Assembly (NCBI GenBank): GCA_003669585.1
Contig: QWOQ01000011.1
Coordinates: forward strand, 62,001-126,000
From: Planctomycetota bacterium
Lineage (GTDB): Bacteria; Planctomycetota; Planctomycetia; Pirellulales; UBA1268
Direction: 5' to 3'
Length of the DNA: 64,000 nt
Shown here: piece after piece, positions 8,996 through 16,700 of the stretch
Position numbering within the stretch: position 1 is the stretch's first letter
Layout of the letters: each line of letters opens with the position of its first letter
The notes under the pieces: generated by a model
The model's input: only the letters and a program-made list of their open reading frames with translations
Database searches by the model: none
Told to the model about the DNA's origin: nothing
Made by a program: the position numbers and the translations under genes

Positions 8996-9574
8996 GTCTT
9001 CCGATCGACGCATGATCATCCCCCAATGCCAAGAGCAGCAGGCAAGCGGCTCATAGCGAACGAACTCGAGCCCCGCACGCTCACCCCAGCTCCGGCATTG
9101 CTCAGCGCTGGGACGAATCGGCGCGGATGGACCACGAGGCGTTTCGAGATCAGAACGCCAATGAATGATGCCAGCCTTGCCACCAGGCGCCAAAGCACGG
9201 CATGCCTCGCGGAGCAGACCCACGGGATCCTCGATGTGAAGGATATTGAAGAGCATGGCATATCCAGCCTCCCCATCAGGAACCCCACATCCATCCGCAA
9301 CAAAGTCACGAACCTCGGCAAACACATTTGATAGATCAGCCGCTGACGCCTTTGCGACAGTCGCCGCGACCATCTCGGGCTCAATATCGAACGCCAGTAC
9401 ACGGGACTCAATCATGTGCGCAGCGGGGATGGTGAACGTCCCGTAGCCACAGCCAAACTCGATTACGTCGCCGATCGCGCCGGCACAATCCAGTTTGGCG
9501 AGCACGCACGCGGGATCGAAGAACGCGCCCCACTGCGACTCAACCGGCATCCCGCTTTCCCGGCCCTTCACCAT
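8963..9574 (-). CDS. class I SAM-dependent methyltransferase
   Basis: A 203-residue Rossmann-fold methyltransferase. Motif I is VIEFGCGYGTFTIP, motif II acidic loop FDIEPEMV, motif III region RDFVADGCG, and post-motif LREACRALAPGGKAGIIHWR is typical of small-molecule methyltransferases. Substrate not predictable. It is the single gene of its cassette and ends inside attC. An ATG at 9574 is used; MPVESQWG 24 bases on is an alternative. Confidence 0.88.
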   Translation of the reverse strand: MVKGRESGMPVESQWGAFFDPACVLAKLDCAGAIGDVIEFGCGYGTFTIPAAHMIESRVLAFDIEPEMVAATVAKASAADLSNVFAEVRDFVADGCGVPDGEAGYAMLFNILHIEDPVGLLREACRALAPGGKAGIIHWRSDLETPRGPSAPIRPSAEQCRSWGERAGLEFVRYEPLACCSWHWGMIMRRSEDTEPSDAAQSR

Positions 9575-9590
9575 GCCGTATTACTCCAAC

Positions 9591-9678
9591 GCCTAACGTT
9601 ACCGATCAGCGGCGCGCGACCTTGGACGAGCCACACCGACCGATTTTAATGCGAGTCCGCTGCATCGCTTTGTTCTCC
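9591..9678 (-). repeat. attC site of the first hicBA cassette
   Basis: Outer boxes gcctaac and gttctcc, 88 bp, core cgcgaccttggacgagccac. The gttctcc box equals the start of this cassette (ggagaac at 10213 read on the minus strand). Confidence 0.93.
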
Positions 9679-9892
9679 CTGATCCGACTTCTTTTGCTTT
9701 CCTAGCTCGGTGATCTCCAGTTCGCGACAGATTTTCTTTGCCATGAAATCGTTGATTTCGCGATGCCTCGGAATCGTGGCCACTTTTCGCGAGGTCGAGT
9801 TGAAGTACACCGTGTGCCTGCCACCTTCCCGCAGGAAGGCACAACCGTTGGCCTCAATATGATGGATGGCGGATCAAGTCGACTCGCTTCAT
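9646..9892 (-). pseudogene. hicA: HicA toxin, frameshifted by a 7-nt insertion
   Basis: Starts MKRVDLIRH, overlapping the hicB stop, then runs off frame into a stop. Shifting frame restores a full HicA: EANGCAFLREGGRHTVYFN, VATIPRHREI and FMAKKICREL. The cause is the run cat-c-cat-cat near 9859-9869, where about seven extra bases appear compared with the expected RHIEANG. The total length of 247 nt (3n+1) agrees with a 7-nt insertion. HicA is a dsRBD-fold mRNA interferase; this copy should give only a 12-residue peptide. Confidence 0.85.
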
Positions 9893-10107
9893 CAGGAAGC
9901 AAGCTCAAAAGGCTCTCTTTCAACATTTTTTCCCGCCAACGCTTGCTCCGCCAATTCCCGATTGGCTTCGAGAACCAACTGGACGGCTTCGCGCAGGTTC
10001 TCACGAACCTCATCAAGCGTCTCGCCTTGGCTGTTGGTGCCTGGAATCTCCTCAACAAACCCGATATAGCCCTCGGGCACAGGCATATAGACGGCGGTAA
10101 ACGTCAA
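9892..10107 (-). CDS. hicB: HicB family antitoxin
   Basis: A 71-residue HicB fold: TAVYMPVPEGYIGFVEEIPG, then NSQGETLDEVRENLREAVQL and a helical tail. This is the partial-RNase-H-like domain without an added DNA-binding domain. It precedes hicA, overlapping at TGATG. The gene reads intact while the toxin is frameshifted, so the antitoxin now stands alone. Confidence 0.92.
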   Translation of the reverse strand: MTFTAVYMPVPEGYIGFVEEIPGTNSQGETLDEVRENLREAVQLVLEANRELAEQALAGKNVEREPFELAS

Positions 10108-10212
10108 CGGAGCACCTATGGTTTCGAGCTTTTGCGAACCATTCTCACAGGCAAAGCGTAACCAAAATTGGAACGCCCGTACAGTCCTCCGGGTCCGGCG
10201 GCATTTCCAGCG

Positions 10213-10303
10213 GGAGAACTTCCAAGCTCAGCGACCCGGCCCACGAGGGCGTTCGATTGCAACAGTAGCGCGATGGTCGTGTTCGCTGCAGCGCATGTTT
10301 AGG
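10213..10303 (-). repeat. attC site of the zinc-ribbon membrane protein cassette
   Basis: Outer boxes ggagaac and gtttagg, 91 bp. Core ccaagctcagcgacccggcc is shared with the site at 25374. The outer right box is imperfect. Confidence 0.8.
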
Positions 10304-10673
10304 GCCACTCTTTAGCGTCAGCGCCATCATTGACTTTCAGTCCACAACTAGGGCAACAGTTCCATTTAAGCCACTCATTCTCGTATTCTGCTACTCCCCA
10401 GCAATAGCTGCATCGCGGACAATAGGAGGTGGGGCGGTTGTGGTCGGTCGAGACCCTAAAGATAGTGAACCCTATCACTGAAACTAGCATTCCTACTCCG
10501 AAGGAGAGACCCAATTCTCCCCCGCCGAACCATAAGGCAACACCAGCAGCCACAAGCCCTGCGACAGCGACCGCTAAAAAACCACGGCCATCCCGCCTGT
10601 CCTTTTCGATGGTGAGCTTCTTCATTCGCGCAATCTCTGCGGCAAATCTCAGATCTATCTCGTGTGGTGTCAT
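10299..10673 (-). CDS. membrane protein with C-terminal zinc ribbon
   Basis: A 124-residue protein with no recognised family. An N-terminal amphipathic helix (RFAAEIARMKKLTIEKDRRD) is followed by two transmembrane segments (FLAVAVAGLVAAGVALWF and LSFGVGMLVSVIGFTIF). A CPRCSYCW...CCPSCG knuckle at residues about 85-115 can bind zinc. The start ATG at 10673 is the first after the preceding attC. Orphan cassette gene. Confidence 0.75.
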   Translation of the reverse strand: MTPHEIDLRFAAEIARMKKLTIEKDRRDGRGFLAVAVAGLVAAGVALWFGGGELGLSFGVGMLVSVIGFTIFRVSTDHNRPTSYCPRCSYCWGVAEYENEWLKWNCCPSCGLKVNDGADAKEWP

Positions 10674-10678
10674 GTATG

Positions 10679-10769
10679 CCCTAACGTTACCGATCAGCGG
10701 GCGACGACGAGAGATTTTCCACTTCTGAAACGCCTGATTTTGCCGCTGCGTCGCATCGGATTGTTCTCT
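10679..10769 (-). repeat. attC site of the decayed PIN/antitoxin cassette
   Basis: Outer boxes ccctaac and gttctct, 91 bp. Inner arms atcagcgggcga and cgctgcgtcgcat are degenerate compared with the 88-89 bp sites. Confidence 0.82.
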
Positions 10770-10911
10770 GCTCTTCGGGCGTGACAAGTCGGCCAGATGC
10801 CCGTTCCCTCACACGCACACCTTCAAGATATTTATGCAAGTCACCACCCGCATCGGAAAGCAGTTTTTCGCGTGCCGCATACAATTCATCAAGTATTGGA
10901 TTCCGTGTCAT
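10687..10911 (-). CDS. putative antitoxin paired with PIN toxin, copy 1
   Basis: A 74-residue protein, MTRNPILDELYAAREKLLSD then AGGDLHKYLEGVR and a variable polar tail. It is paralogous to the proteins at 27593 and 29398; all three share a start N/D-P-[IV]-[IL]-DE[LI]..[AT]R and a GD[LT] turn, and all sit directly after a PIN-domain gene. By context they are antitoxins placed after the toxin, the reverse of the usual order. Here the PIN gene is broken but this gene is intact. The start overlaps the PIN end by 23 bases. Confidence 0.7.
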   Translation of the reverse strand: MTRNPILDELYAAREKLLSDAGGDLHKYLEGVRVRERASGRLVTPEEQRTIRCDAAAKSGVSEVENLSSSPADR

Positions 10912-11329
10912 TTTCATCATCCTCAAAAAATACAGCCGGCGTATAAATCAACAAATTTGGAAATCCAAGTTCTTCCAATGCCTTGTAGACACGGGAAAGA
11001 GTGTGGCCGTTGGCAATGTGCCGACAGTTTTGCGTCAACAGAAATTGTACACCGCCAACGGCAGCGGTTGCGACATGAAGCGCGTCCAAACGTGTTTTGG
11101 CTGGCATTAGCGAGCGAGAAATCAATCCATCAGCGATAACCTCAATTCGTGAATCGGTCGGAATCAATTCGATATCATGCAACATTGCGAGTCGCGCGGC
11201 AGCGGCAATCGGATCGCCAATCGAGGCCTCGTCCAACACCAATTGTGACGTAACGACACGAAATTTTGGGCGTTCAATCTTCCACTAATCGCGAGCCTGC
11301 TGTTGTAGCAATGCGAGTTTTGGGTTGGA
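10889..11329 (-). pseudogene. PIN-domain toxin, 5'-truncated and nonsense-mutated
   Basis: The frame reads VTSQLVLDEASIGDPIAAAA, then RLDALHVATAAVGG and LTQNCRHIANGH, closely resembling the intact VapC-type PIN protein at 27808. Upstream the homology continues as LALLQQQARD, a TAG at 11285-11287, then WKIERPKFRVV. Beyond about 11329 it meets an attC half-site, so the N-terminus with the first catalytic acid (ETS in intact copies) is missing. A TTG at 11242 could start a 117-residue fragment but it would lack an active site. Confidence 0.85.
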
Positions 11330-11330
11330 G

Positions 11331-11371
11331 CTAGTCCACGCGGAGCCGTTCGCTGCAGCGCATGGTTAGCG
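11331..11371 (-). repeat. attC half-site at a deletion junction
   Basis: Only the right arm (cgctgcagcgcatg) and box gttagcg remain; the left arm is replaced by PIN coding sequence. The box matches gtctaac at 13528, the start of this cassette, in six of seven positions. Recombination here is unlikely. Confidence 0.65.
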
Positions 11372-11477
11372 TTGCGATTGTTTGAAGAAAACCCATCGAA
11401 CTAAGTCTGTTGGCGAGGGCGCTGCCATTGGTGAAGACAAAACCAATAATGAGGCGGGCCATCTTCGAGTGGGGCAG

Positions 11478-13448
11478 TCACTTGCTATCTAGCTTCTCCT
11501 GCTCCAGTGACTTCTTGATCGCGTCGTTAAAGTTCTTTTGGAGTTCCTCCGGGCTCAAAACGGCATCGACGGTTTTTTGCTGCGAATATTCTCCGCCTTC
11601 CCAGCGCAAGTTGCGGATCTCCCGCGGACCCTGCCATGCCTTGCCGTCCATTTTCACTTTCTGGCCGTCTTTCATCGTCGTGCCGCTGGGACAGATACTG
11701 AACTCCGTGACGGTCTGCCAGTTGGCGAGCGGAGCTGGGACCTTGGAATCGATTGCGATGAGTTCGCTGAGTTGCACGGATACGGTCTGCCAGTCCTTCG
11801 AGGCGCTGAGCTTTTTGGCGACCGTGTAGTCCACAGCGGGCTTGCCGGGAATCATTGCGCCCCACGCGTTGCAGTTGAAGGTGAGCACGAGCTGGTTGTC
11901 GCTCTCGCACTTGACCTCAAAGTGCAGCGTGGCGCCGTCGGGGCCGCGCCATTTGGCGTCTTTCAGCTTGCGGGTCGTGGCGGTCCACAACGGCGGATGT
12001 CCCCAGTTCAGCAGATACCAATCGTGCCAGCCGCGTGCGCCGTCGTCGATCGTGCGCTCGGGTCTGTCGGTGGCTTTCACTTTGGCCACTTGCAACTGCG
12101 CGGGCCCGGCCGAAAGGACGCGCGAGCTGATGGCAAAAGTGTCGCTTCTTTCTTGTCCCGCTTTCTGCGACCCAGTCCGATATTGCGTCGGAGTTTCATA
12201 GACGACATTCGCGAAGACGAAAATCGGTTGTTCGAGATTCATCACTGGGCATTCGGCCTGCCAGTGATTGCCCGTCTTCACCGCCTTCGCATCGCGCCAG
12301 AAACGCGTCAGTGCATGAGGGTCGAGCGAGTAGTAAATGTCCACGCGCTGCACGGGCTGCGAATCGTCCGGCGTGACAGTGACACGCGGCACGCCGCCGG
12401 CGGTCTTGAGTTCCAGCACCATCTGCGGCGTCTGCGGCATCTTGAAGGCCGCGCCTTTCAAGTGCTGCTCAAACCACAGATACTCGGTGATGGCGTGCTC
12501 GTTCGCATGATGGTGATTCAGGTGCGGTGAAATGCTGAAGCGCACGCGGTCATCGGGCAGGTTGCGCCAGTTCCAGGCCATGTTGTCGATGTGCGCGTGG
12601 AAGTCGTTGGTGGGCGACAGCCACAGCACCGGGCAGGTGATGAGGGGGATGTAAGCGTTGTCGGAAACGCAGGCCAGTTCCATGGGAGTGCGTTTCGTTC
12701 TGCTCCCGCCGGGCACCACGGCTTCGCTTTCCAAAAGGTCGCCCGAGCCTCCGCACGATGGCACCGCTGCTTTGATGCGCTTATCAATTCCCGCGAGATT
12801 CGTCGTGAGCTTGCCACCCATGGAATGCCCGTGCGCCCCGATTCGCGTCGCGTCCACTTCCGGCTGCTGTTCCAGGAAAGTGATGGCGCGGCGCGCGGCC
12901 ATCAGCACGATAAACCAGTTGCTGTTCCGAGGCGACTCCACCGCATCAAGCGTGAAGTCATCCGGCGCGAGCGAGCCCGCGAAATGGTTCGCCTTGTTGC
13001 GTTGCGGCGGATGCGTGGCGTCGAGCTTGCCCCAATCGGTCTGTGGCCCGCTCCAGTTCTCCTGGCCGAGACTCATCCTATTGCCACCCCAATTAATCGA
13101 AATGCCCGCATAACCTCGCTTCGCGTAAGTCACCACGCTGTTGAGCGAAGCCGACTGCCCACCACCGTGGATTTCGAGGATGGCGGGCAGTTTCGTTCCT
13201 CCTTTGGGAAAGGCGTAAAAGGCAGCGACCCTCGACGGCGCTCCTTTGAAAACACCAACCTGATAGCGAGCAATCCGGCACACCACGCCATCCTGCTCCC
13301 ACTCCTTGAGCACTTCAATTTCCAGCGGGTCCATGCGTGGATCAAAACCAGCCCAGAGTTCCGTGACCGATTGAGGTGGCTCAGCGGCGGCCAGATGTCC
13401 GAAAGAAAAAAGGAGGCATAAAGACAGGAGGGCGAGGGATCGATTCAT
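11478..13448 (-). CDS. secreted alpha/beta hydrolase (acetyl xylan esterase-like)
   Basis: A 656-residue exported protein starting MNRSLALLSLCLLFSFGHLA; a start 30 bases upstream is less likely because the signal peptide begins here. An alpha/beta hydrolase domain spans about residues 60-340, with oxyanion region ILEIHGGGQSAS, nucleophile elbow GAHGHSMGGK (Ser), acid in SPTNDFHAH and a His-rich loop LNHHHANEH. The C-terminal 300 residues look like a beta-rich or carbohydrate-binding-like accessory region. Probably cleaves esters on polysaccharides. At about 2 kb it is exceptionally long for an integron cassette. Confidence 0.85.
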   Translation of the reverse strand: MNRSLALLSLCLLFSFGHLAAAEPPQSVTELWAGFDPRMDPLEIEVLKEWEQDGVVCRIARYQVGVFKGAPSRVAAFYAFPKGGTKLPAILEIHGGGQSASLNSVVTYAKRGYAGISINWGGNRMSLGQENWSGPQTDWGKLDATHPPQRNKANHFAGSLAPDDFTLDAVESPRNSNWFIVLMAARRAITFLEQQPEVDATRIGAHGHSMGGKLTTNLAGIDKRIKAAVPSCGGSGDLLESEAVVPGGSRTKRTPMELACVSDNAYIPLITCPVLWLSPTNDFHAHIDNMAWNWRNLPDDRVRFSISPHLNHHHANEHAITEYLWFEQHLKGAAFKMPQTPQMVLELKTAGGVPRVTVTPDDSQPVQRVDIYYSLDPHALTRFWRDAKAVKTGNHWQAECPVMNLEQPIFVFANVVYETPTQYRTGSQKAGQERSDTFAISSRVLSAGPAQLQVAKVKATDRPERTIDDGARGWHDWYLLNWGHPPLWTATTRKLKDAKWRGPDGATLHFEVKCESDNQLVLTFNCNAWGAMIPGKPAVDYTVAKKLSASKDWQTVSVQLSELIAIDSKVPAPLANWQTVTEFSICPSGTTMKDGQKVKMDGKAWQGPREIRNLRWEGGEYSQQKTVDAVLSPEELQKNFNDAIKKSLEQEKLDSK

Positions 13449-13527
13449 GGGAAAAGGAGTGCTGCAAGCACGATGCACGAAAAGAGAGAGCGATGATTAG
13501 TGTTCATTGCGGCAAGGACGTAGCGAC

Positions 13528-13615
13528 GTCTAACAGTAACGATCATCGGCTCGCGACCAAGGGATTATCAATACCGACGGCTTTATCGAGAGTCCGCTGC
13601 ATCTCTTGGTTCTCC
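13528..13615 (-). repeat. attC site of the second hicBA cassette
   Basis: Outer boxes gtctaac and gttctcc, 88 bp, core cgcgaccaagggattatcaa. The gttctcc box matches the cassette start at 14109 (ggagaac). Confidence 0.93.
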
Positions 13616-13816
13616 CTTTTCGTCGGCCTCGCCCGGAGCGGGAATACCGAGGTCACGGCAGATTTTCTTCACGAGGTTTTCGGGGATCTCGCGATGACGC
13701 GGCACGGCGGACCGATGATTGATCGCCGGATTTCCCCACCACGAATGGCTTCCGCCTTCGCGAACCAATTCTCAACCATAATCCACCATATGGCGAACAA
13801 AATCTCGCCGATTCAC
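13583..13816 (-). pseudogene. hicA: HicA toxin with in-frame TGA at codon 15
   Basis: A GTG start overlapping the hicB stop (GTGA) gives VNRRDFVRHMVDYG, a TGA at 13772-13774, then ELVREGGSHSWWGNPAINHR, SAVPRHREIPENLVKKICRDLG. Apart from the TGA the 78-codon frame is a complete HicA, including the GGSH catalytic His region. In the family a Cys codon (TGC) often fills this place, so one base change explains it. Re-initiation at a TTG two codons later would give a form lacking the first helix. Confidence 0.85.
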
Positions 13817-14028
13817 GGCTGCAGCGCCACTTCTTCAAATTGCTCGCCAGCGGCCTTGCGTGCATCTTCACGATTCATCTCGATGGCTTCAGTCAGGGCT
13901 TCACGCAAGTTCGAGAGAAGCTCCTCGCGCGTCTCGCCCTGCGAATTCACGCCAGGCACTTCCTCAACCCAACCGATCCACCACCGACCGTCGCGCCGAA
14001 TAACGGCCGTGTAAGGAGTCGCAGTCAT
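13813..14028 (-). CDS. hicB: HicB family antitoxin
   Basis: A 71-residue protein, MTATPYTAVIRRDGRWWIGW, VEEVPGVNSQGETREELLSN, with a helical C-terminus. It has the same compact HicB domain as at 9892 but is clearly diverged, so it is an independent cassette acquisition and not a recent duplicate. Translation is coupled to the broken hicA through GTGA. An upstream ATG at 14040 is possible. Confidence 0.92.
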   Translation of the reverse strand: MTATPYTAVIRRDGRWWIGWVEEVPGVNSQGETREELLSNLREALTEAIEMNREDARKAAGEQFEEVALQP

Positions 14029-14108
14029 GAAAGGCTCCAATTACGAGACCGAGAAAGACGATCAACCAATGGCCTTCAGACTACCACACAGGACATCGCT
14101 TCCATACC

Positions 14109-14205
14109 GGAGAACGACCAAGATCAGTTGCCGGGCCGGCTGCAATGACTTCATACTTCGGAAGGACAGAATGCCGGCCCGTTCAACTGCATCCATTCGT
14201 TCTGC
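14109..14205 (-). repeat. attC site of the zincin cassette
   Basis: Outer boxes ggagaac and gttctgc, 97 bp, core gatcagttgccgggccggc paired with atgccggcccgttcaactgc. Closely related to the site at 27314. Confidence 0.87.
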
Positions 14206-14257
14206 GAAGGGAGCCCTCTGGAATCGGCTCCCGACCCCTTTGTTTTCTCCGAACCAC

Positions 14258-15424
14258 TCACCGGCTTGTTTTTGCTTTACCGTCATCCCTGACGCCCCAC
14301 GCGTCTTGGACCATCTTATAACCGACGGGATCGTGTTCGCGGAGTTCCGCACGGGTGAAGGGATAGTAAATCCCTTCGGCAAAGTAAATCATGCTCAGAT
14401 CAGCGAAGTATTCCTTTTCGTTCGTTGCCGCATAGCCTTTTGCAACCTTGCCATCGGCCCACTTGACGCTGTCGTACAATTTCCGCTCCATCGCCTGCGT
14501 ATAGGCTATCTTGATCTGGTCGTCTAAACCGCCCATGGCGAAGTGTTGATGAGCATGCGAGAATTCGTGGATCAATACATGATGGTGATGACCATTCCCC
14601 GTCGCAAAATCTTTCGCGTAGTTTTTCGTGAAGAGAAAATCAATACCGTTTGACTTGTCGGGATTCTTACCGTGTTCCCGCAGCCACACTGCGCTCGGAT
14701 GGAAGTCGGCCCCAGATTTTTCATCCCATTCCATCCAGATCCGCACCTTCAGAAGTTTCGCCAGCTTATCCTTTGGCATCGCATCGTGCATGACACCGAG
14801 ATCCTTTTCCAAATTGTCAATAGCCTTCTTCATCTCCTCCGCTTGCGCCACGACTTCGGGATGGAACAGCACCGTGAATCCCCGGATCTTGACGACCTTG
14901 TAATCCTTGGTCGGCGTGTAGGTCGGCTTTTTCGTCGGCGTCGCTTTGAATTGCGATAATCCGTCGATGTAAATAAAACGCCGCTTACCGAGCTTCTCGC
15001 CGAAATCGATCTCGTTGACAACGCCGGTCGCCACGACTTTAGACTCGACGAAATAGCCGAGGTCGGTGATCCTATTCTTGGCGAGTTCCGCCATGGCCTT
15101 CCGGGAGAAGCGCAGCGCGAACCACGCCTTGTTCTCGAATTCCTTTTCCGAGCCGAGTTCGCTGAAACCCTCGCCTTCGCCGTTGAAGCCGTTGCTCTTG
15201 GCGACGAATTCCACGGTGACGCGTTTGCCGACGTTTTTGGCGGTTTCGTCTGGACTGATGGGTTTCGTGTCCTTTCGACGCCCCTTGGCCGGTTCGCCGT
15301 CATCTCGGAGTTTCACGGCCCCCGCGACTGCCTCCGGCCGATACCCATCAAGTGGGTCAGCCGGGGCCCGCGGGGTGAAAAGGACGACCGAGGCGAGGAT
15401 GAGTGTTCCCAGCGTTTTGTTCAT
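14258..15424 (-). CDS. secreted zincin-like metallopeptidase
   Basis: A 388-residue protein starting MNKTLGTLILASVVLF with a signal peptide (APA/DP cleavage region). The C-terminal half has a zinc-binding HEFSHAHQHF motif (HExxH with a further His) near residue 290, preceded by GNGHHHHVLI, and a downstream EKEYFADLSMIYFAE segment that may give the third ligand. The N-terminal half is an uncharacterised beta-rich domain (GKRVTVEFVAKSNGF). Related proteins occur beside planctomycete secreted proteins. Substrate unknown. It ends near an 97-bp attC and is alone in its cassette. Confidence 0.75.
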   Translation of the reverse strand: MNKTLGTLILASVVLFTPRAPADPLDGYRPEAVAGAVKLRDDGEPAKGRRKDTKPISPDETAKNVGKRVTVEFVAKSNGFNGEGEGFSELGSEKEFENKAWFALRFSRKAMAELAKNRITDLGYFVESKVVATGVVNEIDFGEKLGKRRFIYIDGLSQFKATPTKKPTYTPTKDYKVVKIRGFTVLFHPEVVAQAEEMKKAIDNLEKDLGVMHDAMPKDKLAKLLKVRIWMEWDEKSGADFHPSAVWLREHGKNPDKSNGIDFLFTKNYAKDFATGNGHHHHVLIHEFSHAHQHFAMGGLDDQIKIAYTQAMERKLYDSVKWADGKVAKGYAATNEKEYFADLSMIYFAEGIYYPFTRAELREHDPVGYKMVQDAWGVRDDGKAKTSR

Positions 15425-15469
15425 TGCTCCTCCAATGGTGGTTGACGGACACTCCGAGGCCACAAGGAA

Positions 15470-15558
15470 GCCGAACGATCAAGTTTAGCAGTTCGCAGCC
15501 AACAGACTATCCATTCCGCTGGACGCTATCGCGAGTCTACTGCAAGGCTTTGTTCGCC
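15470..15558 (-). repeat. attC site of the AbrB-Doc cassette
   Basis: Outer boxes gccgaac and gttcgcc, 89 bp. The gttcgcc box matches the cassette start at 16427 (ggcgaac) exactly. Confidence 0.93.
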
Positions 15559-15593
15559 ATGCTCTAGTGTTTTGGCTTACGCGAGTAGTGTCA

Positions 15594-15986
15594 TCATGCA
15601 GGCACCAACCGCGCACGAAGCCAGTCCGCCAGATTGCCAGCATCGATCTGCCGATTGGCCAGCTTCATCATCACCGTGTATTTCTCATCTTGCGATGCTT
15701 GCAAGTCATGACTGTTGAGTATGAGAAATGTTCGGCAAACGACCATCGCTGTGCGTTTGCTTCCGTCGTTGAACAGTTGGTTGCAGCCGATGGCGAACGC
15801 ATACTGCGCCGCCATCGCTGCAATGTCTGGCGTCGGGTTTCCGTATGCCCACAGGTTCCGTGGGCTGGCAATTACTGATTCGAGGCCGCCTCGATCCCGC
15901 AGCCCGTCTAGGCCACCGTGCTCCGCGAGCTGCGCCGCGTGGATTGCCAAAACGACATCCAGCCTGATCCACTGCGGCTCGTTCAC
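15594..15986 (-). CDS. doc: Doc-like Fic-fold toxin with altered catalytic motif
   Basis: A 130-residue death-on-curing family protein: LDVVLAIHAAQLAEHGG, GLRDRGGLESVIASP, then the Fic loop. In Doc this loop is H-x-F-x-D-[AG]-N-K-R and the His is essential for phosphorylating EF-Tu. Here it reads CNQLFNDGSKRTA: the His is Gln (CAA, one base from CAC) and the Asn is Ser. The fold should persist but catalysis is probably lost or strongly reduced. A GTG start overlaps the antitoxin stop (GTGA), indicating translational coupling. Confidence 0.85.
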   Translation of the reverse strand: MNEPQWIRLDVVLAIHAAQLAEHGGLDGLRDRGGLESVIASPRNLWAYGNPTPDIAAMAAQYAFAIGCNQLFNDGSKRTAMVVCRTFLILNSHDLQASQDEKYTVMMKLANRQIDAGNLADWLRARLVPA

Positions 15987-16207
15987 TTAGAGAGCGCCCT
16001 GAGAGCGTCGCGATCTTCTCGCATGACCTGCTTGGCGATCTCCATCTGCCGCCCAAACTCGGGATCATAGGGAGTCAACTGAATGCCATCGACCGTCTCT
16101 TGGACAAACAGCTGATCTCCCTGAGACACTCGCAGCCGCGCGACCAGTTCCTTGGTTAGAACAATCCCTAGGGAATTTCCGACCTTGCGAACCTTGATTG
16201 TTGTCAC
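15983..16207 (-). CDS. AbrB/MazE-type antitoxin
   Basis: A 74-residue swapped-hairpin AbrB domain: TTIKVRKVGNSLGIVLTKEL followed by LRVSQGDQLFV and a helical, charged tail (REDRDALRALSK) that would bind the toxin. GTG start at 16207, after which the whole domain is present; upstream in-frame codons are not family-like. Partners of this type are known for Doc toxins. Likely represses its own operon through the AbrB domain. Confidence 0.85.
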   Translation of the reverse strand: MTTIKVRKVGNSLGIVLTKELVARLRVSQGDQLFVQETVDGIQLTPYDPEFGRQMEIAKQVMREDRDALRALSK

Positions 16208-16426
16208 AGCAAACCTCCCTTGTTGACACGAGCGTACCAACGATCGTTGACACAATCGTACACTGGACTAATCGGCTTTGAAAGTCGAGATCTGTGGAAG
16301 TTTTTATTTTGTGCTGGATTTTGGCTCGCAAGTCACTTCCGCCTCAAATTGACCCCATCTCTCTAGGGGCAGCGTGGGTGGGGTGTGCGGGGCACTCACT
16401 CAGGACTTGGCCCTCTCCCGCCCCTT

Positions 16427-16486
16427 GGCGAACGTACCTGCTCATGGGCGAGCCGAAGGCCCGTCACATGCAGCAGATTGTTATGC
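16427..16486 (-). repeat. short attC site of the hicAB cassette
   Basis: Outer boxes ggcgaac and gttatgc, 60 bp, arms ctgctcatgggcgagcc and ggcccgtcacatgcagcag. Similar in size to the shortest known attC sites. Confidence 0.85.
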
Positions 16487-16693
16487 CGCAATGTCGACGT
16501 ACTCGACGCGGCTCTCGGGTGGCGGAATAGGTGTGCCATCTTCGCGCATGCCATTAAGATGGAACTCAATGGCTTCACGCATTTGCGATTCGACTTCTTC
16601 GACGGTGGCGCCCGTAGCGACGCAACCTGGAAGATCAGGAACGTACGCCGAGAAATTGCCTTCTGCCTTCTCGATTACGATTGCATAGCGCAT
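16481..16693 (-). CDS. hicB: HicB family antitoxin
   Basis: A 70-residue HicB: MRYAIVIEKAEGNFSAYVPD, LPGCVATGATVEEVESQM, EAIEFHLNGMREDG. Here hicA comes first and hicB second, the order of the classical hicAB operon and opposite to the other two HicB cassettes in this array. The stop lies in the attC outer box. Intact, with a damaged partner. Confidence 0.93.
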   Translation of the reverse strand: MRYAIVIEKAEGNFSAYVPDLPGCVATGATVEEVESQMREAIEFHLNGMREDGTPIPPPESRVEYVDIAA

Positions 16694-16700
16694 AGGCCCC

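Noticed and set aside
11538..12530. Long plus-strand reading of 330 codons inside the esterase gene
   Set aside because: Antisense shadow of a GC-rich gene that has signal peptide and catalytic motifs on the other strand.
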